Positions 1-8,502 of a stretch of 64,000 nt of DNA are shown here, piece after piece. The DNA lies in contig NZ_JABVCF010000011.1 in NCBI RefSeq assembly GCF_014595955.1, forward strand, positions 1 through 64,000, written 5' to 3'. Position 1 is the stretch's first letter; each line of letters begins with the position of its first letter. Origin of the DNA: Pseudaminobacter soli (ex Zhang et al. 2022). GTDB lineage: Bacteria > Pseudomonadota > Alphaproteobacteria > Rhizobiales > Rhizobiaceae. Under the pieces are notes generated by a model. That model saw nothing but the letters and a program-made list of their open reading frames with translations, was not told the DNA's origin and made no database searches. The position numbers and the translations under genes are program-made.

Positions 1-16
1 GGCGCTCACCGTCGCC

Positions 17-679
17 CTACAATAAGGGGGTCAAAATTGGACGCCGATCAGGGGTCAGTTTTGCGCGCCGATTGACAACCAGATCGTAGCTGGCGAGGTT
101 CGCCATATCCAAGAAGTACTTAGACTTCCGCTTGGGTTCTGCCCCAAGCCATTCCGACAGTTCCGTCTGTGCGATCTGCAACCAAGTAGGAAACTCCTCG
201 GGGCAATTGAAGTCTCCGTCGATGAAACCGAACAGGGCATTGAGGTAGATGACGCGGCCCACGCCGGGGAACTCGTAAATCTCGCCCCCGCGCTTCCCTT
301 GCAGTCGCTTCTCAAGCAGTTGCCGCCCCAGTTCCATGACGAAATGGTCTTCCGGGTAACGGTCGTCCACGAGAAACCAGTTGGCTATCTCTCGTCTGCG
401 CTCATTGTCATCGCGACCGTGAAATGCGCCTAGCCCCATATTGCAGATCGTGCAGCAAGGTACGAGCTTGCATTCGCCGAACCGTTCTCGGATCGCTTTC
501 TTGGTGATCAGCCCGCCATCTGCGAACCTGTGCAGGACATAGACGGGCGGCTGATGGTCGAGCTTTCCGTGGCTCGGCATTCCGCAATAGATGCACCTGT
601 CACCAGCGACGGGCTGGTAGACAGGGTGGAAACGCTGCTCGGCAGCGCGGCGGTTGTATCGTTCCTTGACGCGGCCCAT
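17..679 (-). CDS. HNH-endonuclease-like protein, C-terminus running into IS-like repeats
   Basis: A 220-aa protein with an HNH/zinc-finger-nuclease layout: a CxxC pair (C29, C32), a DH pair (D41-H42), then a second CxxC followed by Asn (C76, C79, N80). These are the metal and catalytic positions of the HNH fold, so nucleic-acid cleavage is a reasonable family-level inference; the target is unknown. No good Shine-Dalgarno sits before the ATG, so the start is uncertain. The last ~14 codons are encoded by two tandem IS21-like repeats, suggesting the native 3' end was replaced or truncated. It is the first gene seen in the defence-rich island. Confidence 0.6.
   Translation of the reverse strand: MGRVKERYNRRAAEQRFHPVYQPVAGDRCIYCGMPSHGKLDHQPPVYVLHRFADGGLITKKAIRERFGECKLVPCCTICNMGLGAFHGRDDNERRREIANWFLVDDRYPEDHFVMELGRQLLEKRLQGKRGGEIYEFPGVGRVIYLNALFGFIDGDFNCPEEFPTWLQIAQTELSEWLGAEPKRKSKYFLDMANLASYDLVVNRRAKLTPDRRPILTPLL
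27..74. repeat. Two tandem 24-bp repeats, IS21-end-like
   Basis: Two adjacent 24-bp units (27-50 and 51-74) both begin GGGGTCA and end in a variant of CGCCGAT. IS21-family ends carry such multiple terminal repeats, so this may be the remnant end of an insertion sequence. No transposase is visible in the window, so the IS assignment is an inference. Confidence 0.45.
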
Positions 680-786
680 GAGGGTTGAGCACCGAGGTGA
701 TGTTCAAAGGCATGCTCGATGCTACCGGCGGACGCTGAAAGAACTGGTAAGTCGAAAGGAAAAACTGTTCGTTTCTGATCAGTGCG

Positions 787-978
787 ATGTCAGCGGATTT
801 TCCAAGCCTAGCCACGAGTGCCGCGATGGCGGGCGCGAGCGCGTGGAAGATACGCCAGCAGACGGGACACGCTTCCGATACGATGCTGGCCCGCTACATC
901 CGCGACGGTGACATGTTCACGAACAATGCCGCTGGCGCAGTCCTCTCGGGTGCTGGGAGGCAGTTATCCAGTGACTAA
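787..978 (+). pseudogene. Tyrosine recombinase/integrase C-terminal remnant
   Basis: A 63-codon frame whose residues ~8-55 match the last box of phage-type tyrosine integrases: a TSAA..AG helix, QTGH (H28) and MLARYIRDGD with the nucleophile tyrosine (Y37), then an NAA.. tail. The catalytic domain upstream, including the HxLRxG box, is missing and the preceding bases do not continue the homology in any frame I could follow. It is therefore a decayed 3' fragment of an integrase, probably from an earlier mobile element at this site, and not functional. Confidence 0.65.
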
Positions 979-1078
979 TGCCCCGCCAATTTTCAACATT
1001 CGCGTTCAGTTCATGGCAATTGGTTCCGTGCAAGAATGAAAACATCGACTGTCCTCCTGCCCAAATGGAGCATGGAAA

Positions 1079-2053
1079 ATGAATGTGACAAGTCCTTCTT
1101 TAACGAGAACCAAGAAGCTGGGGGACCTCGCAGAAAGTTTGGCTTTGGGGTTGTTGCAAGAGGCGGGGTTCAGAGAGGTAGTCGATCTCAACGTCGAAGC
1201 TCCGAACCACGCCGGGGGCGATTTTCTGGCTGAGCGGCATGGCGAGCGATTTCTGATTTCGGTCAAGGCGCGCAACAAGTTTCGGCAGAGTGGTGCGCTC
1301 AATGGCAGCTACAACATCTTCCCGGAGAAGGTGCGTAGAGCCGCCAGCCTTTATGATGCTGTTCCCGCTTGGCTGACTATTCAGGTTGATACGGGTCGCG
1401 CCTGCTATTCCGCCTACTTCGGATTGATAGACGCATTGCCCAATCCCAACGCGGTGGGCGTGCCGATGACAGCACGGGCTGTGGCGACCTATGAGTGCCT
1501 CGCAAGGGATTGCGACTGCCCGGACATCACGCTCGATCTATCCAATCGCAACAGTGCAGGAGCCGCCGTCATCGAGCGTCGGAACAGGCTGCGTGAACAA
1601 GCAACTGTTGCTTTCGTCTCTGGCTCCGCGAGGCAGTACACGACGAAACAGATGGGCGACGCTTGCGAGATGTTGGTCGCAGCAGAGCTAACCTTAGCGG
1701 GGGTGCCCGCATTGAAGGTGCCTGACAATTGGCCCGGATACGATGTGATCGCCCAGCCCCTTGATAGAAGTGCGCAGCGTATCTCAGTCAAGTCGAGAAC
1801 ATTCAAGCGCGGTGCGGCATATGTCGGCTACAACGACTATGACGAGTTCGACTGGCTCGCGATTGTCCTGCTCCCCGGTGAGGAGCTTTGCGACCGCACA
1901 ATCTATGTGATCCCCCGATTGGTGGCAGAGGGTCTGGCGCGCCGAGACAAGCCGACGAGCAAGACGGCTGCGGAGCGATACTATCGAGTGGATCAAGTGC
2001 CCGAGATTTTCGCAGGCTGGAAGTCGAACTTCGGATTGAAGCACCGGGCGTGA
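1079..2053 (+). CDS. Protein with two PD-(D/E)XK-like domains
   Basis: A 324-aa protein that seems to hold two copies of one nuclease-like fold. The N-terminal half has GD..E (15-19), D48 and SVK (61-63); the C-terminal half has GDACE (193-197), D222 and SVK (236-238). Spacing from Asp to the SVK lysine is similar in both (15 and 16 residues). This resembles PD-(D/E)XK cores, but the usual Glu before x-Lys is Ser in both halves, so catalysis is unproven. GGAG lies 7-10 nt before the ATG. It stands alone between the integrase remnant and a third IS-like repeat. A role in DNA defence or repair is inferred from fold and context. Confidence 0.55.
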   Translation: MNVTSPSLTRTKKLGDLAESLALGLLQEAGFREVVDLNVEAPNHAGGDFLAERHGERFLISVKARNKFRQSGALNGSYNIFPEKVRRAASLYDAVPAWLTIQVDTGRACYSAYFGLIDALPNPNAVGVPMTARAVATYECLARDCDCPDITLDLSNRNSAGAAVIERRNRLREQATVAFVSGSARQYTTKQMGDACEMLVAAELTLAGVPALKVPDNWPGYDVIAQPLDRSAQRISVKSRTFKRGAAYVGYNDYDEFDWLAIVLLPGEELCDRTIYVIPRLVAEGLARRDKPTSKTAAERYYRVDQVPEIFAGWKSNFGLKHRA

Positions 2054-2076
2054 TCCGGGGGGCGCAGCTTTGATCG

Positions 2077-2100
2077 GGGGTCGGCATTGGTGACGCCCGG
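2077..2100. repeat. Third IS21-end-like repeat unit
   Basis: This 24-bp stretch starts GGGGTC and continues GCATTGG then a GACGCC motif, resembling the units at 27-74 in the same orientation. It follows the double-nuclease gene by 24 nt. Together the copies may bracket a segment moved by an IS21-type element. Confidence 0.35.
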
Positions 2101-2318
2101 CCTGACGATGTAGAGCATCGGCAGGTCAGTTCTCTAACCTCCGATACGCTTTACATTTAGTAGCTCAGGAGTGCTCCCATAGCCGGGTCGTCATCGCAGG
2201 CTTGTCGGATTTTTGAAGCCTCCAACGACGCCCTCGTCAGAGCCGTGGCGAGTAGCCACTGGGGCCAGCGGATTTTGTCTTTGGCTATCCGCTACTGTGG
2301 TTGCGCTACTCACATTTC
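2101..2318. other. Intergenic, no gene seen
   Basis: About 220 bp between the double-nuclease gene and the convergent 254-aa gene. I see no ORF with a ribosome-binding site, no tRNA and no clear terminator. Confidence 0.5.
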
Positions 2319-3083
2319 CTATTTTTTCGGCGTGAAGAGATCGTCCATCTCCGCATGAACCGTGGTCGATGCAGCCTCTCCGCGCTCACGCTCGCGATGC
2401 CACTCTTCCATTAAAACCCGGCGTGCCTCATCTCGGGCCTCTAAGAACATCTCTATGCAATCGGCAAGTTGACCCCCGGAAAGTTGCTCGTAGTCGCCTC
2501 GTTGCCATGTCTCCGCTGAGCGCACCTTCTCGCCATCCTTCGGGAAGAACAGATACTCAGCCGGACCATTCTGGTAATCGGTCAGCGAGAGAAAGGCATC
2601 CTCACAGATTGTGACCAGTAGGCGGCGTTGCATTAGGGTCAGCGACAGTGTGCTCCAACCACAGACAAAGATCGGCAAAAAGGTTCCGCGCTCGCGGATG
2701 ACCGATAGCGGAGCAACAGGAACCTGCACCTCTCTCGATACCAAGAAATGACCCCGCTCAAAGTCGATGGGGTTCCGCGCAGCATAGCCGCGTTCATCGT
2801 CATGAGCGTAAAACGCCCTGACGAGTTCTTCATTTTGGACTTTACCGGCGGGCGAGCCGCGATGTCTCACGATCCCGAGTGCCGTCTCAAGTTCGATGCC
2901 TAGCTGGATGCGGTCTTTGATCGCCGCATACCCAGTCTGGTAAGTGAACTGGGGGATGCCCTTCGCGAATGACAAGATCGACTTCGTTGTGGAAGGAAGG
3001 TCCGCTCCTATGAAGCGAACCCAGTTGGGTCCAGCAGGCGGACGGTCGAGCTTGGCAATGATCTTTGCGTAGTCCTTTGCCAT
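2319..3083 (-). CDS. Unknown protein coupled to Panacea antitoxin; candidate toxin
   Basis: A 254-aa protein I do not recognise. Its ATG (3083-3081) shares one base with the stop of the upstream Panacea gene (TGATG), so translation is probably coupled; this start is preferred over an in-frame one at 3110. The protein is soluble-looking, without a signal peptide or clear membrane segment, and has a charged C-terminal helical stretch (about residues 190-240). Panacea-domain proteins are known as antitoxins paired with very different toxins, so position alone makes this the candidate toxin. It could instead be an unrelated cargo protein. Confidence 0.55.
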   Translation of the reverse strand: MAKDYAKIIAKLDRPPAGPNWVRFIGADLPSTTKSILSFAKGIPQFTYQTGYAAIKDRIQLGIELETALGIVRHRGSPAGKVQNEELVRAFYAHDDERGYAARNPIDFERGHFLVSREVQVPVAPLSVIRERGTFLPIFVCGWSTLSLTLMQRRLLVTICEDAFLSLTDYQNGPAEYLFFPKDGEKVRSAETWQRGDYEQLSGGQLADCIEMFLEARDEARRVLMEEWHRERERGEAASTTVHAEMDDLFTPKK

Positions 3084-3577
3084 CAGTGTTTCGCCGTCTT
3101 CTGATACCATTCCCGGATCAGATCATCCGAGATTTTCATGGTGGGGTTAGCTCGATTGTCGTGGTTCCACGTCGTGTCCCATGGCCCGCCTCTTACGTGC
3201 GATTGTGCCACCAGAGCGCCGGGCGACATGGCTATGTATTTTGGCAGGATAGAGTTCAGAAAAGTCTCGTCTTCCGCGGTCAGATCGCACGATGCAGTGA
3301 TACGCTGTCCCGTTTGTGGATCAATGCACGTTGCTCGGGAGACGATGTAGCTCTCTCCGAATGCCTTGAACTGGTGATATAGCTCACGAAAAACTGGACC
3401 GTGGGTCCAAGCTTCGATCTTCGCGGTTACGAGGGGGCGCGAAAATGTCGCCAGAAAGTCGGCATGCAGAAAGTAGACGATCTTGTTGATGTGGAGGTTG
3501 GAGATGCCCCGCCCTTCGCCATCCGCAACATCCAGCACATAGTTGGCAACTGCCCTTACGTCATAGGCCATACGCAT
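3083..3577 (-). CDS. Panacea-domain (SocA/GepA-like, DUF4065) antitoxin
   Basis: A 164-aa protein with the Panacea core: LHINKIVYFLHADF near residues 29-42, then EAWTHGPVFRELYHQFK about 15 residues later. Panacea is a promiscuous antitoxin domain that neutralises unrelated toxins by direct binding; relatives (SocA) act as proteolysis adaptors. The start at 3577 is chosen because AGGAA lies ~10 nt upstream and it puts the domain at the N-terminus; a longer frame to 3760 has an implausible N-terminus. It is the first gene of a two-gene minus-strand operon, overlapping its partner by one base. Confidence 0.75.
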   Translation of the reverse strand: MRMAYDVRAVANYVLDVADGEGRGISNLHINKIVYFLHADFLATFSRPLVTAKIEAWTHGPVFRELYHQFKAFGESYIVSRATCIDPQTGQRITASCDLTAEDETFLNSILPKYIAMSPGALVAQSHVRGGPWDTTWNHDNRANPTMKISDDLIREWYQKTAKH

Positions 3578-3707
3578 AGCTAAGCAATTCCTGTTTTGTT
3601 CACAACGCCGAGGGAGCGATTTCCCCAAGACAGTAGCGGGCCTCTGGCAGGAGGCGTGACAACTGGTCGAGCCCGCCTTACCTTCGCCGCCGGGTGGGAG
3701 GAAAGCT

Positions 3708-4637
3708 ATGATCAGCGTGAAATTCGCTCTGTCGTTTGAGGGCAACGAAGCTGACGACAACCAACTCGACTTTTATGACGCAGCGGATGCGCTCACTGGG
3801 TTCCAGCGGTCACTGGCCTTAACCACGCACCTTGTCCTCAATGGCGAGATCATCGTGCAGGCTCCGGCGCTGAAAGGTGCTCGGATTTTTATCAAATCAC
3901 CCGAACAGGGGAGTTGGAAGGTCGTTACCACCGTTGGAATGATCATGGCTGGAGCACATCAGCTTGGCACTGCACCAAGAGATACGGTTATCGGGCATCT
4001 CGTTACATCGGCCTATGATTACGTCATCAACGAGACCCTCGGCTTTCACGTCGATTTCGACAAAACCCTCGGCCAACAGTATGAGGATGCGCAGCGACAT
4101 AGACGGGCCATTGCGCCGAAAATCACCCAGTCACAAGTCGATGCGCTCATCGAGAAGTGCGAGAGTTCGATCAAGGAGATGCACCGGCCCATCTATGCAT
4201 CGAAGACCGCGACCACAGCGAATTTGAGTTCTACATATCGGCGAGCAACTAAGCGCCTTGCAGAAATGGACGCCGACACATTCGACTATGTGAACCTGAC
4301 TACACAAGTCGAGCAGCCGGTGGAAAATTCAGGTCGGGTCAGCAGTTACAACATCAACACATTCAAGGGCCGTGTGTATCTCCACGATGAACATCGGCCT
4401 ATTCCCTTCGACCTCGCAGAGGGGTGCCGTGACCCCTTAAGCGTGCAGGCCGTTACTCAGAGCTTGCAACGGAACGCGAGGGATCGATTTAGCCCAGACG
4501 GAGAAATTCAGTTCTCAGCCTTCCGCTTTGAAAGCAGCACAGGTCGTCTCAAAAGGCTCCTGATCACTCGTGTCTTCCGCCCGGTAGCTATGCAAATGCA
4601 AGGGATAGGTGGGGTCCACTCCATAGCTGCGCAGTAG
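3708..4637 (+). CDS. Unrecognised 309-aa island protein
   Basis: A 309-aa protein preceded by a good GGAGG 8-12 nt before the ATG. The N-terminal ~70 residues alternate strands and short helices (ALSFEGNEADDNQLDFYDA) and are followed by a hydrophobic, glycine-containing stretch at about residues 72-86 that could enter a membrane. The central part is charged and helical, and the C-terminal ~100 residues look beta-rich. I cannot assign a family. It is divergent from the Panacea pair and upstream of the restriction genes, so a defence role is possible from context only. Confidence 0.6.
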   Translation: MISVKFALSFEGNEADDNQLDFYDAADALTGFQRSLALTTHLVLNGEIIVQAPALKGARIFIKSPEQGSWKVVTTVGMIMAGAHQLGTAPRDTVIGHLVTSAYDYVINETLGFHVDFDKTLGQQYEDAQRHRRAIAPKITQSQVDALIEKCESSIKEMHRPIYASKTATTANLSSTYRRATKRLAEMDADTFDYVNLTTQVEQPVENSGRVSSYNINTFKGRVYLHDEHRPIPFDLAEGCRDPLSVQAVTQSLQRNARDRFSPDGEIQFSAFRFESSTGRLKRLLITRVFRPVAMQMQGIGGVHSIAAQ

Positions 4638-4846
4638 CGTCAAGCTCTCGCCTTGGTGTTAAGCTGCGTCCGCACGTCCTTCCCGTCCAACGAGCATCTA
4701 TCGCCGTTCGTTCTGCGTAATTTCACCTGACAACGAATAGCTGTTTTCAGCATTCTCTTGCAAAACCAGTGCAAACGATTTCGTTTTGATGGCGCCAGCG
4801 TTCAATTTCTGATTGTCATCGCATTCACCCTGAGTAATTTGGGCTC
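4638..4846. promoter_or_regulatory. Intergenic region upstream of the restriction genes
   Basis: About 210 bp that is AT-richer than the flanking genes, probably carrying the promoter for the MmeI-like gene and Mrr. I could not define -35/-10 boxes or an operator with confidence. Confidence 0.3.
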
Positions 4847-7800
4847 ATGGGGGAGTGTCTGACCAATACCCAAAAGCTGGAAGCTCTGATCACCGAAGCG
4901 CAAGCCTCTGGCGGGTCGGAATTGGCCAATTTCCAGCCGTTCATTCTCGGATTGTGCGAGGCGCTGGGGCTGGAGCGCCCGGCGATGGCGCAGGAGCAGA
5001 ACGAGAGAAACGACTACGTGTTTGAGCGTCGGGTCGATTTCAAACACCCGGACGGCTCACGCACCGCCGGGCGGATCGACTGCTACCGGCGCGGACATTT
5101 CATTCTCGAAGGGAAGCAGTCGGGGAAACGGCTGGGTGCCAAGGTCCATCCTTCTCAGCTTGACCTCCTCCCGGAAGATGCGACCCAGCGGAAGCCCGGA
5201 CAGGCGAAGCGGGGAACACGCGGCTGGGATCAGGTCATGCTCGCAGCCCGCAGGCAGGCCGAAGACTACGCCCGCGCTCTCCCGGTCGAGCACGGCTACC
5301 CGCCCTTCCTCCTCGTGGTCGATGTCGGCCATGTGATCGAGGTCTATGCCGATTTTTCCGGGCAGGGGAAGAACTACGCTCACTTCCCAGACCGTCAGTC
5401 CTACCGGATCAGCATGGACGACCTCCACGATGCGAAGGTGCAGGCGCGGCTGCGGGCCATCTGGACCGACCCGCTGTCGCTCGACCCCACGCGCATTTCA
5501 GCCGAGGTCACGCGCGACATCGCCGAGCGACTAGCAAAGATCGCGAAACGTCTCGAAGGCAAGCACGACGCGAAGGACGTGGCCGAGTTCCTGATGCGGT
5601 GCCTGTTCACGATGTTCGCGGAAGACGTGAAGCTCATTCCCGAGAAAGGTTTCCACAAGCTGCTCGGGCAGATGAAGGACACGCCCGAACATTTCGTGGC
5701 CGCGCTGGAGAGCCTGTGGAGCGTTATGGATGGTGGCGGTTACGCGCCGCACCTGAACGCGACCTTGAAGAAGTTCAACGGATCACTGTTCAAGAACCGC
5801 TCTGCCCTTCCGCTCGACAGAGACGACATCAACGAGTTGTGGATCGCTGCGGGTAAGGACTGGTCTGATGTCGAACCAGCAATCTTCGGGACCTTGCTTG
5901 AGCGGGCGCTTAACCCAAGGGAGAGGTCGAAGCTCGGAGCACACTACACCCCCCGTGCCTATGTTGAGCGCCTTGTCGTGCCGACCATCATCCAACCGCT
6001 CCGGGCTGATTGGGAGTTGGTTCAGGGGCAAGTGAAGGAGCTTCGCGACAAAGGCGACCACGTGGGCGCGCTGGCCGCCGTGAAGGCTTATCATCACAAG
6101 CTCTGTACGACGCGGGTGCTGGACCCGGCTTGCGGCACCGGCAACTTCCTCTATGTCAGCCTCGAACTGATGAAGCGGCTTGAGGGCGAGGTTCTGGAGG
6201 CGCTGGAGGGTCTCGGTGAGGACCAGAGGCGCTTCGCGATGGAAGGTGAGACCGTGAGCCCGCGTCAGTTCTACGGGCTGGAGCTGAACCCGCGCGCGGT
6301 GCCCATTGCCGACCTCGTGCTGTGGATCGGCTACCTCAAGTGGCAACTCAAGACGGCGGGCCTCTCCTCAATCACCGAGCCGATCCTGCATGCCTATGGA
6401 ACCATCCGGCAGCAGGACGCGGTGATTACCTATGACCGTCAGGACTTGTTGCGGGACGCTCAGGGCCGACCGTTGTCGCGATGGGATGGCGTCACGAAGA
6501 AGCTGCATCCGATCACCGGGGAGGAAGTGCCTGACCCCAACGCGCAAGTGCCACTCTACTCCTATGTGAACCCCAAGCGCGCGCCGTGGCCGGAGGTCGA
6601 GTTCATCGTCGGCAACCCGCCCTTCATCGGCGGCAAAGACATGCGTGCCGAGTTGGGCGACGGTTATGCGGAAGCATGCTGGGCAGCACGACCTCACGTC
6701 CCGGGCGGGGCGGACTTCGTCATGCACTTCTGGGACGAGGCCGCGACCCGACTGTTATGGAAGCCGATTAGTGGGCAAACGAACCCGCTGAGGCGCTTCG
6801 GGTTCATCACCACCAATTCGATCACGCAGACCTTCTCGCGGCGGGTCATCGAGCGTCACATAGCGGCCAAGGAGCCGCTCTCACTCGTGTTCGCGATCCC
6901 TAACCATCCGTGGCTCAAGGCATCCGACAAGGCCGCCGTGCGGATCGCCATGACAGTCGCTGAGAAAGGCGACCATGAGGGTGTGCTGGCGGAAGTGGTC
7001 TCCGAGGCCGGACTGAACACCGACACACCGCAGATCGGGTTGGAAGCGCGTGAGGGGAAGGTTCGTGCGAACCTCACGATTGGGGCCGACCTCGCATCTG
7101 CAAAGGCCCTCTTCGCGAACGAACTAGTCTCAAGTCCCGGCGTGAAGCTCCACGGTGCGGGTTTCATCGTTACGCCTTCACAGGCCAAGGGGTTGGGGCT
7201 GGGGACGGTCGACGGGTTGGAGCGGCATATTCTTCACTATCGAAACGGGCGTGACATCGCGCAGCGTCCGCGTGGCGTCATGGTCATAGACCTCTATCCC
7301 CTCGAAATTGAGGAGGTGAGTGCACGCTTCCCAGCGGTCTACCAGCATGTGCTCGACAACGTGAAGCCGGAACGCGACCACAACAACAGAGCGAGCTACA
7401 AAGATTTTTGGTGGCTGTTTGGCGAGCCAAGAAAGGACTTCCGCCCAACTCTGGAGCGACTTCCCCGCTACATCGCCACTGTTGAGACGACACGCCACCG
7501 CACATTCCAGTTCCTCGACGCCAGCATCAGACCGGACAACATGCTCATATGCATCGGACTGGATACTGCCGAGCACCTAGCGGTTCTCTCATCACGGCTA
7601 AACGTCGCGTGGGCAATCGCTACGGGCGGTTGGCTGGGTGTCGGGAACGATCCGCGGTACTCGAAGTCGCGAACCTTCGATCCCTTCCCATTTCCATTGG
7701 CGGTCGATCCGAGATTGGCGTCCGGTAATCCGCTGTTCGCACAGCAGGAGCGGTTGCGTGAACTCGGTGAGCGGCTCGATACCTTCCGCAAAGAGCGGCT

Positions 7801-8479
7801 GGCACAGCATTCCTTCCTGACCATGACCGGCCTCTACAGCGCACTGGAGCGACTTCGGGAGTTGGAGAATGGTTGCGACGTGCCCCCCTTATCGGAGGCC
7901 GAGCGTGACATTCATCAGGCTGGGTTGATCTCTGTCCTCAAGGAAATGCACGATGACATCGACCGCGCCGTGTTCGTTGCCTATGGATGGGAAGACCTGA
8001 TCCTCGAACTGGTGGGCAAGCCGGGTGCAACGCTGCCGTCTCCGTACAAGACGGAAGCACAAGAGCGCTCTGAGGAGCAGCTTCTGTCGCGTCTTGTCGC
8101 GCTCAATCAGGAGCGGGCGGCGGAGGAGAGAAAGGGCGTCGTGCGCTGGCTCCGTCCCGACTACCAGAAGCCGAAGCTGGGCGTGAAGGCACCGAAGGCC
8201 GAGGGAGAGCATGTCGGCCCCCTCGGCATCGACCTGCCCGCGAGCGCCGAGCGTCCGAAGTGGCCCTCGGATGGGCTGGAGCAGATCAGGCTGGTGCGCG
8301 ACCTCCTCGCCAAGGCACCAGCGCCAGCACCACCTGACGCAATCGCCAGCGTCTTCGACGGCAGAAACACCTCAAAGCGCCGGGACCGCATCGCCGAGGT
8401 TCTTGAGACGCTGGTCGCTACCGGTCTTGCCCGCACCGGCGAGCATGAGGGCCAGCGGCGATACTTCCTGCCGAGATAG
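4847..8479 (+). CDS. MmeI-like (type IIL) restriction-modification fusion enzyme
   Basis: A 1210-aa single-chain enzyme predicted to both methylate and cut DNA. An N-terminal PD-(D/E)XK nuclease is visible as D78..E88-G-K90. A helical linker leads to a class I SAM-dependent adenine methyltransferase with motif I DPACGTGNF (426-434) and catalytic NPPF (590-593). The target-recognition part carries WWLFGEPR (~855) and SRTFDPFPFP (~940), typical of the MmeI group. A ~260-aa C-terminal extension ends in a winged-helix-like segment, making it longer than MmeI itself. In type IIL enzymes one recognition domain serves both activities, so no separate specificity subunit is needed. The Shine-Dalgarno is weak. 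Mrr follows 23 nt downstream. Confidence 0.85.
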   Translation: MGECLTNTQKLEALITEAQASGGSELANFQPFILGLCEALGLERPAMAQEQNERNDYVFERRVDFKHPDGSRTAGRIDCYRRGHFILEGKQSGKRLGAKVHPSQLDLLPEDATQRKPGQAKRGTRGWDQVMLAARRQAEDYARALPVEHGYPPFLLVVDVGHVIEVYADFSGQGKNYAHFPDRQSYRISMDDLHDAKVQARLRAIWTDPLSLDPTRISAEVTRDIAERLAKIAKRLEGKHDAKDVAEFLMRCLFTMFAEDVKLIPEKGFHKLLGQMKDTPEHFVAALESLWSVMDGGGYAPHLNATLKKFNGSLFKNRSALPLDRDDINELWIAAGKDWSDVEPAIFGTLLERALNPRERSKLGAHYTPRAYVERLVVPTIIQPLRADWELVQGQVKELRDKGDHVGALAAVKAYHHKLCTTRVLDPACGTGNFLYVSLELMKRLEGEVLEALEGLGEDQRRFAMEGETVSPRQFYGLELNPRAVPIADLVLWIGYLKWQLKTAGLSSITEPILHAYGTIRQQDAVITYDRQDLLRDAQGRPLSRWDGVTKKLHPITGEEVPDPNAQVPLYSYVNPKRAPWPEVEFIVGNPPFIGGKDMRAELGDGYAEACWAARPHVPGGADFVMHFWDEAATRLLWKPISGQTNPLRRFGFITTNSITQTFSRRVIERHIAAKEPLSLVFAIPNHPWLKASDKAAVRIAMTVAEKGDHEGVLAEVVSEAGLNTDTPQIGLEAREGKVRANLTIGADLASAKALFANELVSSPGVKLHGAGFIVTPSQAKGLGLGTVDGLERHILHYRNGRDIAQRPRGVMVIDLYPLEIEEVSARFPAVYQHVLDNVKPERDHNNRASYKDFWWLFGEPRKDFRPTLERLPRYIATVETTRHRTFQFLDASIRPDNMLICIGLDTAEHLAVLSSRLNVAWAIATGGWLGVGNDPRYSKSRTFDPFPFPLAVDPRLASGNPLFAQQERLRELGERLDTFRKERLAQHSFLTMTGLYSALERLRELENGCDVPPLSEAERDIHQAGLISVLKEMHDDIDRAVFVAYGWEDLILELVGKPGATLPSPYKTEAQERSEEQLLSRLVALNQERAAEERKGVVRWLRPDYQKPKLGVKAPKAEGEHVGPLGIDLPASAERPKWPSDGLEQIRLVRDLLAKAPAPAPPDAIASVFDGRNTSKRRDRIAEVLETLVATGLARTGEHEGQRRYFLPR

Positions 8480-8502
8480 CAGGCAGGGGATGAGGAGTAG
8501 AG

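Noticed and set aside
654-911. Alternative plus-strand frames over the integrase remnant
   Set aside because: Only the frame 787-978 shows recombinase similarity; the others are overlapping shadows.
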